Positions 35,139 to 42,273 of a stretch of DNA of 64,000 bases are shown piece after piece; position 1 is the first letter of the stretch; every line of letters starts with the position of its first letter. This DNA is from DASQZJ01 sp035638775 (GTDB lineage Bacteria > Pseudomonadota > Gammaproteobacteria > UBA5335 > SLRW01). The position numbers and the translations under genes were made by a program. The DNA lies in NCBI GenBank assembly GCA_035638775.1, contig DASQZJ010000002.1, positions 62,001 to 126,000 on the forward strand, given 5' to 3'. The notes beneath the pieces were generated by a model, which did not search any database, was not told the DNA's origin, and worked only from the letters and a program-made list of their open reading frames with translations.

Positions 35139-35348
35139 TCAGCAGCACTCTCCGGTCTGCCGCGGCGGGCACGGCACGTCCCCGTAGGAGCAGAACACGC
35201 AGCAGTCGCCGGGGCACGGCCGCAGCAGGGCGCCGCAGCCGGCGCACTCGTGGAAATAGACACAGGCGTCGGAGGGCATGCGCTCGACGGAGCGGTAGCC
35301 GCATTCCGGGCAGGTCAGGGTGGATTCCAGCCGCACCGCGTCGTTCAT
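35139..35348 (-). CDS. Small Cys-rich zinc-ribbon protein (GDCC motif)
   Basis: A 69-residue protein with eleven cysteines: TCPECGYRS, HECAGCGALLRPC and GDCCVFCSYGDVPCPP, ending GECC. The first two pairs form a zinc ribbon. The GDCCxxCSYGDxxCPP part is a conserved signature of a small uncharacterised family, often seen near metal-related genes. Convergent with the ACP gene (7 bp apart) and downstream of a HAD phosphatase. Metal binding is likely; function unknown. Confidence 0.75.
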   Translation of the reverse strand: MNDAVRLESTLTCPECGYRSVERMPSDACVYFHECAGCGALLRPCPGDCCVFCSYGDVPCPPRQTGECC

Positions 35349-35375
35349 CGCGACCTCCCCGTCAGCCGTGGGTTC

Positions 35376-36029
35376 TCAGGAGACCGGCTCGCGCAGGGTC
35401 ATTCCCAGCACCTGCTCGAGCTCCGCGAGCGCGGCGTCCGGGTCGGCCACCTTGATGGTGGCCATCCCCATCGCGCGCGCCGGCTTGAGGTTGATGCCGA
35501 GATCGTCCAGGAAGACCACCTGCTCGGGAGCCACGCCCGCGCTTTCGCAGGCGATCTCGTAGAAACGGGGCTCGGGCTTGCGGACCCCGATCCTGCTGGA
35601 TTCGATTACCACGTCGAAGAGCCGCATCACCTCGGCCACGGCCGCCGCCTTCTCCGGGCTGCCCTGCATTCCCGGACCCTCGCCCGCCAGGACGTTGTTG
35701 GTCAGGCAGGCGTTGGTGAACCTGCTTGCGATCCGCCGCAGGGCCGCGACCATCTCCACGCGCAGGTCGCCGCCGAGCAGCTCGATCACCCGGCGGCCGC
35801 GCACCGGGTGGCCGGCGGCGCGGGACTCTTCCTCGAACCGGCGGTCGAACTCGTCCAGGTCGATGCGGCTGCTCTCGAACTGCGCCCAGGCGTTGCTCTC
35901 GGGGTTGGTGGCGTTGACCGTACGGATGAAGTCCCGGGGCAGGCCGTTCTCCCGTTCGAAGCGCCGGAAGGCGTCGAAGGGGCTGGTGGTGAGCACCCCG
36001 CCGAAGTCCCAGAATACCGCTCGTATCAT
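35376..36029 (-). CDS. HAD-IA family hydrolase
   Basis: A 217-residue haloacid-dehalogenase-superfamily phosphatase. Motif I is VFWDFGGVL, where the second usual Asp is replaced by Gly as in the epoxide-hydrolase N-terminal phosphatase subgroup. Motif II is ACLTNN, motif III the lysine in RKPEPRFYEIA, and motif IV VVFLDDLGINLKPARAMG. A helical cap lies between motifs I and II. The missing DxD aspartate means that classical phosphatase activity is not certain. It lies 27 bp upstream of the zinc-ribbon gene. Confidence 0.85.
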   Translation of the reverse strand: MIRAVFWDFGGVLTTSPFDAFRRFERENGLPRDFIRTVNATNPESNAWAQFESSRIDLDEFDRRFEEESRAAGHPVRGRRVIELLGGDLRVEMVAALRRIASRFTNACLTNNVLAGEGPGMQGSPEKAAAVAEVMRLFDVVIESSRIGVRKPEPRFYEIACESAGVAPEQVVFLDDLGINLKPARAMGMATIKVADPDAALAELEQVLGMTLREPVS

Positions 36030-36134
36030 GTCGTTCCCCGCAACCAGTGAGGGCGCCCGGCCGCGGCCCGGCGCCGAAAACCCGTCACTCTAGCATGACG
36101 CGGATTCCGGCACCCGGCCTCGCCCCGGTGCGCG

Positions 36135-36743
36135 TCACTCCTGAAGCTTCAGCCCGAGCCGGGCCAGCCGGCGTCCGAGCGCGCGGGTGATGACGGCCTC
36201 CTGCTCGTCGATGGCCCGGCTGCCGTCGCCGCCGGCGACATGTCCGGGCCCGTAGGGCGACCCGCCGCCCTGGGTGATGAACAGCTCCCGGTTCGAATAC
36301 GGCACGCCCACCGGCAGCAGGCCCAGATGCAGCAGGGGGGCCATCAGCGAGTGGATCGTGGTCTCCTGGCCGCCGTGGAGACTGGCGGTGGAGACGAAGA
36401 TGCCGGCGGGCTTGTCCTCCAGCTTGCCCTGATTCCAGAGGGGCGAGAGCTGGTCGATCTGGTTCTTGAGCTGGGCCGAGACGTTGCCGTACCGCGTCGG
36501 GGTCCCGAAGGCGATGGCCCCGGCCTGCTCGAAGTCCTCCAGGGTCACCAGCGGCACCGCCTTCTGCCGCTCGCGGCCGGCCTTCATGCCCTCGTTGCTT
36601 TCGATCACGGAATCCGGCATCAGCTCGGGCACCCGGCGGATCACGGGCTCCACGCCCGACACCTCGCGCGCACCTTCGGCCACCAGCTGCGCCATGCGAT
36701 AGACATTCCCGAACGTGCTGTAGTAGACGACAAGCAGTTTCAT
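36135..36743 (-). CDS. wrbA: NAD(P)H:quinone oxidoreductase WrbA
   Basis: A 202-residue flavodoxin-fold FMN enzyme that reduces quinones by two electrons. VVYYSTFGNVYRMAQLVAEGA is the FMN phosphate loop, and AIAFGTPTRYGNVSAQLKNQID and GGGSPYGPGH are WrbA-specific. The start at 36743 has GGAG 9 bp upstream; an ATG 15 bp earlier lacks one. It follows a MarR regulator gene by 132 bp on the same strand, consistent with quinone or electrophile-responsive control. Confidence 0.93.
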   Translation of the reverse strand: MKLLVVYYSTFGNVYRMAQLVAEGAREVSGVEPVIRRVPELMPDSVIESNEGMKAGRERQKAVPLVTLEDFEQAGAIAFGTPTRYGNVSAQLKNQIDQLSPLWNQGKLEDKPAGIFVSTASLHGGQETTIHSLMAPLLHLGLLPVGVPYSNRELFITQGGGSPYGPGHVAGGDGSRAIDEQEAVITRALGRRLARLGLKLQE

Positions 36744-36770
36744 GTCACATTGCTCCATTCATTGACCGTG

Positions 36771-36793
36771 CATGGACTGTCCGTACATGGACT
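36771..36793. promoter_or_regulatory. Direct repeat upstream of wrbA
   Basis: CATGGACT occurs twice with a 7-bp gap (15-bp period), 28-50 bp upstream of the wrbA start, in the 132-bp gap after marR. The spacing and position suit a regulator site, but the regulator is not identified. Confidence 0.3.
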
Positions 36794-36875
36794 TCATATC
36801 CGCGGGACGTCCCGGCTGAGCGCGCCCATGGCCGCGCCCGGCCGAATTTCCGCGGTCAACCGGGCATCGCCCGGC

Positions 36876-37334
36876 TCACTGGAAGAGGTTCCGGATCCGG
36901 CGCAGGGCCGCGACGCTCGCGTCGATCTCCGCGCAACCGAGCGACTCGAGGCGCTCGGCGAGCCAGGCGATGTGCTCGGGGAAGATCCGCTGGAACAGGG
37001 CGTCGCCCTCGGCCGTGAGCTCCGCGATCATCGACCGGCGGTCGCGGGTCGAGGGTCGTCTGCGTACCAGCCCCTGGCGCTCGAGGCGGTCGATCACCCC
37101 GGTCAGCGTGGTCTTGTAGATCAGCGTGCGTCGGCCGAGCTCCTTGAACGTCATGCCCTCGGTGTTGCCAAGGGTGCTGAGCACGTCGAACTCGGCCGGG
37201 CTCAGGCCCTCGCGACGGATGTGGAGCGCGGCGTGGCGCTCGAAAGACTGGTAGGCCCCGACCAATTCACGGACCAGCTCCATGAAAGGCTGCGCGGCGG
37301 CCTGTCGACTGCGTGACGGTGATTGTGCGGGCAT
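36876..37334 (-). CDS. MarR family transcriptional regulator
   Basis: A 152-residue winged-helix regulator. The MarR core is visible as LSPAEFDVLSTLGNTEGMTFKELGRRTLIYKTTLTGVIDRLERQGLVRR (broken here by the recognition helix) followed by the wing R..DRRSMIAELTAEG. The start at 37334 has GGTGGAG upstream; a Met at codon 18 is an alternative. Flanking helices mediate dimerisation. It probably controls wrbA and itself: its promoter contains a TTG-N4-CAA palindrome. Confidence 0.9.
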   Translation of the reverse strand: MPAQSPSRSRQAAAQPFMELVRELVGAYQSFERHAALHIRREGLSPAEFDVLSTLGNTEGMTFKELGRRTLIYKTTLTGVIDRLERQGLVRRRPSTRDRRSMIAELTAEGDALFQRIFPEHIAWLAERLESLGCAEIDASVAALRRIRNLFQ

Positions 37335-37364
37335 TGGCTCCACCAGACTGATTCCGTCCGAAAC

Positions 37365-37392
37365 ATAATAGTCCACTTGCGTACAATTACAA
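37365..37392 (-). promoter_or_regulatory. marR promoter with candidate operator in the spacer
   Basis: On the minus strand: -35 TTGTAA (37387-37392), a 16-bp spacer and -10 TATTAT (37365-37370), starting about 25 bp upstream of the marR ATG. Within the spacer lies TTGTACGCAA (37377-37386), an inverted TTG-N4-CAA typical of MarR-type operators. Binding there would block RNA polymerase, giving autorepression. Confidence 0.6.
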
Positions 37393-37505
37393 CCGGCCCG
37401 CTTCCCCGGGCTTGACGGCTTCCCGGTTTGCGGTATGGTGAACGCCCATCCCCCGATCCCCGGACCGCGGCCCCGGCCCCGGCCCGCCGGAACCGTTGTG
37501 ATTTT

Positions 37506-37520
37506 CGGACGAATAATCCG
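37506..37520. promoter_or_regulatory. AT-rich inverted repeat upstream of pagL-like gene
   Basis: CGGA-N7-TCCG, followed by a third CGGA copy, lies in the only AT-rich patch of the 262-bp divergent region, about 80-90 bp before the pagL-like ATG. It may be an operator or part of a promoter; no clean -35/-10 pair could be assigned. Confidence 0.25.
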
Positions 37521-37596
37521 TATTCGGACTATGCGTATGCGATATGCCCGCTTCCGGGATCCGCTCAACCCGTCAGGAACAGGAGGATCAACAACC

Positions 37597-38181
37597 ATGA
37601 CCCGATTCCGGTCACCCCGCCGGGGCCTCGCGCCGGCAGCGATCGTGCTGGCACTGGCCCTGCTTCCCGTCGGCGCCGCCCGCCCCGCTTCGGCCGCCAC
37701 CACCCCCCGAGCCGTCGATATCAGCGCGTGGGGCATGGGCGCATTCAGCCACTTCATCGGACTGCGCCAGTATGCGGTCACCGCCGGCTTTCCACTGCCC
37801 GACTTTCGGCTGGCGGGCGCGGTGTTCCATCCCCAGTGGACCGTGACCGCGGGGCACCTGGTCCGTTCGGGAGACCAGGGATCATTCGTCTCCGGCGGTG
37901 CACGCGTGTTCTACCTGCCGGGATGGAAGGTGGCGGGTCTGCCGCTGTTTCTCGAGGGCGGCGAGAGCCCGACCCTGATGGACCGGCGCCATTACGGGGG
38001 CAAGGATTTCGGCAGCGACATCGAGTTCATTTCGCACCTTACGGCCGGCCTGCGCTTCGGCCCGCGCGACGCCGGCTCGGTGGGCCTGCGCATCCAGCAC
38101 ATGTCCAACGCCAGCATCAGCAGCACCAACCCGGGCGTTAACATGGTCGGACTGCAGGCCAGCTACCGCTTCGGCGGCTGA
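37597..38181 (+). CDS. PagL-like lipid A 3-O-deacylase / acyloxyacyl hydrolase
   Basis: A 194-residue outer-membrane protein with a signal peptide (about 1-33, cleavage at ASA). The mature part is a small beta-barrel with alternating strands and ends SYRFGG. The PagL active-site pattern HxSNA is present as H168-M-S170-N-A. The third catalytic residue of P. aeruginosa PagL, a Glu 12 residues after the Ser, corresponds here to N182. AGGAGG lies 10 bp before the ATG; longer in-frame starts lack a signal sequence. It would trim the 3-position acyl chain of lipid A if active. Confidence 0.78.
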   Translation: MTRFRSPRRGLAPAAIVLALALLPVGAARPASAATTPRAVDISAWGMGAFSHFIGLRQYAVTAGFPLPDFRLAGAVFHPQWTVTAGHLVRSGDQGSFVSGGARVFYLPGWKVAGLPLFLEGGESPTLMDRRHYGGKDFGSDIEFISHLTAGLRFGPRDAGSVGLRIQHMSNASISSTNPGVNMVGLQASYRFGG

Positions 38182-38279
38182 CGCACGCGCCCGGGCTGCC
38201 GGTAGCGCCCGTCGGGACGCCACGCCGGCTCTCGACGGGCGCCGGGCGCATCGCCTCGCCGGGCCCTCTTTCCGGGCGG

Positions 38280-38308
38280 TTGCATTCCCAATCTGGACCG
38301 GGTATAAA
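38280..38308 (+). promoter_or_regulatory. Near-consensus sigma70 promoter
   Basis: -35 TTGCAT (38280-38285), a 17-bp spacer and -10 TATAAA (38303-38308). This is the best sigma70 match that I found in the window. The expected start near 38315 lies inside the palindrome 38311-38324 and 40 bp upstream of the ATG at 38355. Confidence 0.7.
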
Positions 38309-38310
38309 TG

Positions 38311-38324
38311 ACACCAACTGGTGT
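38311..38324. promoter_or_regulatory. Perfect palindromic operator over the start site
   Basis: ACACCA-AC-TGGTGT has perfect 6-bp arms and begins 3 bp after the -10 hexamer. A dimeric repressor (for example TetR family) bound there would block initiation. No regulator gene is adjacent in the same orientation. Confidence 0.55.
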
Positions 38325-38354
38325 AACATATTTTCTGTATCCCGGAGGCCAGAC

Positions 38355-39215
38355 ATGACCGCCACGAAGACCAGGGAACGCGTCCGGCCGGACATCCAGC
38401 GACGCGACCTGCATTTCAACATCGACAGCAGCCTGCCGCGCTACTGGCACAGCGGCGACCCGTGGATTTCGCACTTCTTCAACGGGCTGTCGGTCATGTT
38501 CCCGGACGGTGAGCGCTTCTTCATCGACAGCGTGCGCCACTACCGCGACCGCATCGAGGACCCGAAGCTGCTGGAGCAGGTGCGCGGCTTCATCGGCCAG
38601 GAGGCCATGCACGGGCGCGAGCACCAGGAGTACAACGAAACCCTTCAGGCGCTGGGCCTGCGCGTGGACGTCCTGGAGGCGCGCCTGCGCAAGCTGCTGA
38701 AGTTCGTGCGGGAGAATGCCCCCCACCAGGAGCAGCTCGCGGCGACCTGCGCGCTGGAGCATTTCACCGCGATCATGGCGGATGTGGCGCTGCGCAATCC
38801 CGAGGTGTTCGAGAACGTCCATCCCGTGTACCAGGCGCTGTGGCGCTGGCACTCGATCGAGGAGACCGAGCACAAGGCGGTCGCGTTCGACGTCTACAAG
38901 GCGATGTTCCCCGGCCGCAAGGGCTACCTGCGGCGGGTGAGCACGATGGCGAGCACCACGATCATGTTCCTGTGGCGCATCCTGCGCCATCACGTGCACC
39001 TCCTGCGCCAGGACGGCCAGCTCCGGAACCTGCGCAGCTTCGCCCGGTGCTTCCGTTTCCTCTGGATCCGGCCCGGCTTCCTGCGCAAGATGATTCCGGC
39101 CTACTTCGCCTACTACAGGCCCGGCTTCCACCCCTGGCAGCACGACAACCGCCGCTACGTCGAGCAGTGGAAGGCCAGCTACGACCATGACGCCACCCTG
39201 GCCGCCCGTTCCTGA
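38355..39215 (+). CDS. PF10118-type metal-dependent hydrolase-like protein
   Basis: A 286-residue, mostly helical protein of the family annotated as predicted metal-dependent hydrolase (PF10118). Repeated carboxylate/His motifs resemble a di-iron helical bundle: GQEAMHGREHQEYN, CALEHFTAIMA and WHSIEETEHKAVAFDVYKAM. A hydrophobic stretch (TMASTTIMFLWRIL) may associate with membrane. A CGGAGG ribosome-binding site precedes the ATG. It is monocistronic behind a strong promoter with a perfect palindrome. The chemistry of this family is not established; an oxidase-type role is possible. Confidence 0.82.
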   Translation: MTATKTRERVRPDIQRRDLHFNIDSSLPRYWHSGDPWISHFFNGLSVMFPDGERFFIDSVRHYRDRIEDPKLLEQVRGFIGQEAMHGREHQEYNETLQALGLRVDVLEARLRKLLKFVRENAPHQEQLAATCALEHFTAIMADVALRNPEVFENVHPVYQALWRWHSIEETEHKAVAFDVYKAMFPGRKGYLRRVSTMASTTIMFLWRILRHHVHLLRQDGQLRNLRSFARCFRFLWIRPGFLRKMIPAYFAYYRPGFHPWQHDNRRYVEQWKASYDHDATLAARS

Positions 39216-39229
39216 GCGGCCGGGTTCGT

Positions 39230-39784
39230 TCAGCCGGGGATGAAGGCTCCCGGCAGGCCGGGAAATCGCGCCGCCAGGGGCCCCGAGAGTTCGGGGTTGT
39301 TGGCGACGATGCGGCGCCCGACGTAGGAGACGTACTCCTCCGGGGCGCGGCACTCGAGGAGCCCGGTCAGGATGTGCTCCACGTAGTGGAGCTCGGTACG
39401 CAGGCCGTTGCGGCGATCGCGTACCATGTAGGTCTGCACGTCCCCCTCCACCGGTCGTCCGTCGGGCCAGCTCACGTCCACCGGCCGACGCAGGTATTCG
39501 GCCCCCTCGTTCTCTATGGCGTCGAAGGAAACGCGGGCGCCCGCGGTTTCCCGCCGCACGAGATGATCCGGCACCTCGTAGAGTACGCCCCAGATCCGGC
39601 GGGAGCCGTCCGGAAGGAGATCCGCCGCCGCGCATCCGTTCTGATCGCTCCAGACGGTGAAGCCGAGATCGAAGCTCCCGCGGGTCCTCACCAGCCCCAG
39701 CATGCGCGCGTCGCCGCGCAGGCGGGCGCGGGAGTTGAGACGGCGCACGCTCACGTTCGATCCGTACTGGAAGATCAGTGCCAT
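39230..39784 (-). CDS. Gamma-glutamylcyclotransferase-like (GGCT fold) protein
   Basis: A 184-residue protein of the GGCT/AIG2-like fold. The N terminus MALIFQYGSNVSVRRLN carries the YGSN substrate loop, and ADLLPDGSRRIWGVLYEVP matches the family core. The catalytic Glu would be the one in FDAIENEGAEYLR. The family opens gamma-glutamyl or related amide rings; the substrate is not known. Divergent from the M24 gene and convergent with the PF10118 gene 14 bp away. Confidence 0.82.
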   Translation of the reverse strand: MALIFQYGSNVSVRRLNSRARLRGDARMLGLVRTRGSFDLGFTVWSDQNGCAAADLLPDGSRRIWGVLYEVPDHLVRRETAGARVSFDAIENEGAEYLRRPVDVSWPDGRPVEGDVQTYMVRDRRNGLRTELHYVEHILTGLLECRAPEEYVSYVGRRIVANNPELSGPLAARFPGLPGAFIPG

Positions 39785-39911
39785 GGACGCTCCGGGATGA
39801 TTCGAGACGCTCCCATTGTGCCATGCGTCCCCGCGGAAGGGGCAGCACCGTACGCCGTGCCCGACCCCGCCGCGCCCCGGTCGCGGTGGTCCCGGGGCTT
39901 GAGCGGCGCGG

Positions 39912-39925
39912 GCTGGTGTACCAGC
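39912..39925. promoter_or_regulatory. Palindrome upstream of the M24/dehydratase operon
   Basis: GCTGGT-GT-ACCAGC is a perfect 6+2+6 inverted repeat resembling GntR-type operators (TGGT..ACCA). Two AACCGGT copies follow at about 39934 and 39954. It lies about 80 bp before the M24 ATG in a 219-bp divergent region. Confidence 0.4.
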
Positions 39926-40003
39926 ATTGAATGAACCGGTTACGGGTGCCGGCAACCGGTCGGCGCCGGTCCCATCGTGCAGCCGCGAACGGGAGGTTTG
40001 TTC

Positions 40004-41296
40004 ATGGCGAAGACGATCACCCGCTATTTCCCCCAGGAGGAATACGACCAGCGCCGGGAAAACGTGCGTCGCCTGATGGGCAAACGGGGCCTGGACGCGA
40101 TCATCGTCTCCAGCCCCGAGAACATCTACTACCTCACCGGCCTGGATCACATGGGCTACTTTGCCTGCCAGCTGCTGGTCGTGCCGCTGGAGGGCACGCC
40201 CATGCTGGTAACCCGCGCCATGGAACGGGCCACCGTCCGCGATCTCGTCCCCGACGTGCTGCACTTCGGCTACCAGGATTCCGACGACCCGAGGGAGGTC
40301 CCGGTCGCCCGGAGCGAGCGGCCCGGCGGAAACGGCAGCGAGATCGGGGTCAACCCGGTGGCAATGAGCTACGGGATTCCGAGCCGCGAACAAAGCAGCG
40401 GGCAGCCCTACCAGTCGGCGGCCGCACGCGAGACCTGCCACGCGCTGAACGAAGCCGGGCTGTCCACGGCCGCGATCGGCATCGAACGCAACAGCAGCTT
40501 CCTCCCGTTCGGGGTCGCGGAGGCGGTCGTCGAGGGCATGCCGCAGGTGCGCTGGCGCGACGCCTCGGGACTGGTGGACGACTGTCGCATCGTGCAGTCC
40601 CCGCGCGAGCTCGAGTGCACGCGCGAGGCCGCGCGGCTGTCCGACTCCATGATGCTCGCCGCCCAGGCCGCCGCCGACGAGGGCGTGCCGACCAAGGAAG
40701 TGATCGGCGTGATCTACGACGTCATGTTCCGGCGTGGCGGCACCTACCCCGGCTTCGTCCCCCTGGTCCGTTCCACCGGCACCCTCACCCACGAGCACGG
40801 CACCTGGCAGGACACCCAGCTGTCCCGCGGCGACATCCTGTTTCTCGAGATGTCCGGCTGCGTACGCCGCTACCACGCGCCCATGGGACGCCTCGTGTTC
40901 ATCGGTGAGAAGCCGTCCGGGTCCCAGCGCATCCACGAGGTGTGCCGGAATGCCCAGGAAAAGGCGGCCGGCGCCATCGGTCCCGGGGTCAGGGCCGGCG
41001 ACGTCTACCGCCTCTGGCAGGAGGTGCTGGACGCTGCCGGGCTGGCCGAGTACCGCCGCCACCACTGCGGCTACAGCGTGGGCATCGGCTTTCCCCCGAG
41101 CTGGTCCGGCAGCGGCGTTCCGGTCGGGCTGCGGGCCAATTCCGACATGGAGCTGCGCGAAGGCATGGTCTTCCACCTCATGTCCTGGCTGCTGCGCACC
41201 GGCCAGGGTGATTCGTTCCTCTCCGACACCGCGGTGGTCACCGGGGACGGCTGCGAGATCCTGACGAGCGTCGGCCGGGACATTACGGTTCGCTGA
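40004..41296 (+). CDS. M24-fold (creatinase/ectoine hydrolase-like) protein without metal ligands
   Basis: A 430-residue pita-bread-fold protein. An N-terminal creatinase_N domain (about 1-185, EEYDQRRENVRRLMGKRGLDAIIV..PENIYYLTG) is followed by an M24 catalytic domain. The five metal ligands of methionine aminopeptidase/prolidase are degraded: the first Asp is E282, the Asp 11 residues on is P293, and the late GMVF segment lacks the usual Glu. It is therefore probably metal-independent like creatinase or the ectoine hydrolases DoeA/EutD. A GGGAGG ribosome-binding site supports the ATG at 40004. It precedes a threonine-dehydratase-like gene by 10 bp. Confidence 0.8.
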   Translation: MAKTITRYFPQEEYDQRRENVRRLMGKRGLDAIIVSSPENIYYLTGLDHMGYFACQLLVVPLEGTPMLVTRAMERATVRDLVPDVLHFGYQDSDDPREVPVARSERPGGNGSEIGVNPVAMSYGIPSREQSSGQPYQSAAARETCHALNEAGLSTAAIGIERNSSFLPFGVAEAVVEGMPQVRWRDASGLVDDCRIVQSPRELECTREAARLSDSMMLAAQAAADEGVPTKEVIGVIYDVMFRRGGTYPGFVPLVRSTGTLTHEHGTWQDTQLSRGDILFLEMSGCVRRYHAPMGRLVFIGEKPSGSQRIHEVCRNAQEKAAGAIGPGVRAGDVYRLWQEVLDAAGLAEYRRHHCGYSVGIGFPPSWSGSGVPVGLRANSDMELREGMVFHLMSWLLRTGQGDSFLSDTAVVTGDGCEILTSVGRDITVR

Positions 41297-41306
41297 GGGG
41301 GCAGCG

Positions 41307-42254
41307 ATGGTCGCCTACGAGGACATCGTCCGGGCCCGGGAGACCATTTCGGGCACCCTGCGCGAGACGCCCTGCCTGCGCATCGCGTCCTGGGAGGAGA
41401 GCTTCGGACGCCCGCTCTGGTTCAAGGCGGAGCTGTTCCAGCGCACCGGCTCGTTCAAGCCGCGGGGCGCGCTCAACTGGATCCGCAACGCCGACGCCGA
41501 CACCCTCGCGCGGGGCCTGCTGACCGTCTCGGCCGGCAATCATGCGCGGGCCCTGGCATGGGCCGCGCGGGACGCCGGCGCGGACCTGACCGTGGTCATG
41601 CCGGAGGCCGCCAGCCCGATCAAGGTGGAGGCGACCCGGGCCTACGGGGCAGGCGTGATCCTCCACGGCGAGATCAACGAGGCGCTGGCGAAGACCGAGG
41701 AGATCCGGCGCGAGGAAGGCCGCACGCTGGTCCACCCCTACGACGATCCCCGCGTCATCGCCGGGCAGGGGACCGTGGGCCTGGAGATCCTGGAGCAGCT
41801 TCCGGACGTCGACACGGTCGCGTGCCCGATCGGCGGCGGCGGCCTGATCTCCGGCATCGGGCTGGCGCTGAAGCATCACCGGCCGGAGATCCGGCTGATC
41901 GGCGTCGAGCCGGCGGCCGCGCCGACCCTGGGCGCCGCGTGGGAGCATGGCGGACCCTGTCGCCTCGAATCCGCCCGGACCATCGCCGCCAGTCTCGGGG
42001 CCGCGACCGCCGGCGAGCTCTGCTACCGGATCAGTCGCGAAGTGGTGGACGGCATCGTCACGCTCGGCGAGGAGGACATCGTCCGCGGCGCGCGCTCCAT
42101 GATCACCCGGGGCAAGCTCTACGCCGAGCCCGGCGGGGCCATCGCGGCCTCCGCGCTGCTGTCCGGCGCCATCCCGCTGCGCGAGGACGAGCGCGCGGGC
42201 GCCGTGATCTCCGGCGGGAACCTCGACCCGGCCACGCTGCACCAGCTGCTCTGA
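41307..42254 (+). CDS. Threonine/serine dehydratase-like PLP enzyme
   Basis: A 315-residue fold-type II PLP enzyme. The Schiff-base lysine is in QRTGSFKPRGALN, the Asn-containing SAGNHARALAWAARD follows, and the glycine loop IGGGGLISGIGLAL binds the phosphate. The C-terminal regulatory domain of biosynthetic IlvA is absent, so this is a catabolic or specialised dehydratase. Pairing with a creatinase-like M24 gene resembles hydroxyectoine-utilisation clusters in which EutB is of this family, but threonine or serine deamination is equally possible. Confidence 0.83.
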   Translation: MVAYEDIVRARETISGTLRETPCLRIASWEESFGRPLWFKAELFQRTGSFKPRGALNWIRNADADTLARGLLTVSAGNHARALAWAARDAGADLTVVMPEAASPIKVEATRAYGAGVILHGEINEALAKTEEIRREEGRTLVHPYDDPRVIAGQGTVGLEILEQLPDVDTVACPIGGGGLISGIGLALKHHRPEIRLIGVEPAAAPTLGAAWEHGGPCRLESARTIAASLGAATAGELCYRISREVVDGIVTLGEEDIVRGARSMITRGKLYAEPGGAIAASALLSGAIPLREDERAGAVISGGNLDPATLHQLL

Positions 42255-42273
42255 TCCACCCCGGGACCCGCCG

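Noticed and set aside
37435..37596. Longer N terminus for the PagL-like protein
   Set aside because: The extra 54 residues are Arg/Pro-rich, remove the signal peptide from the N terminus and include the regulatory AT-rich patch; AGGAGG supports the ATG at 37597.
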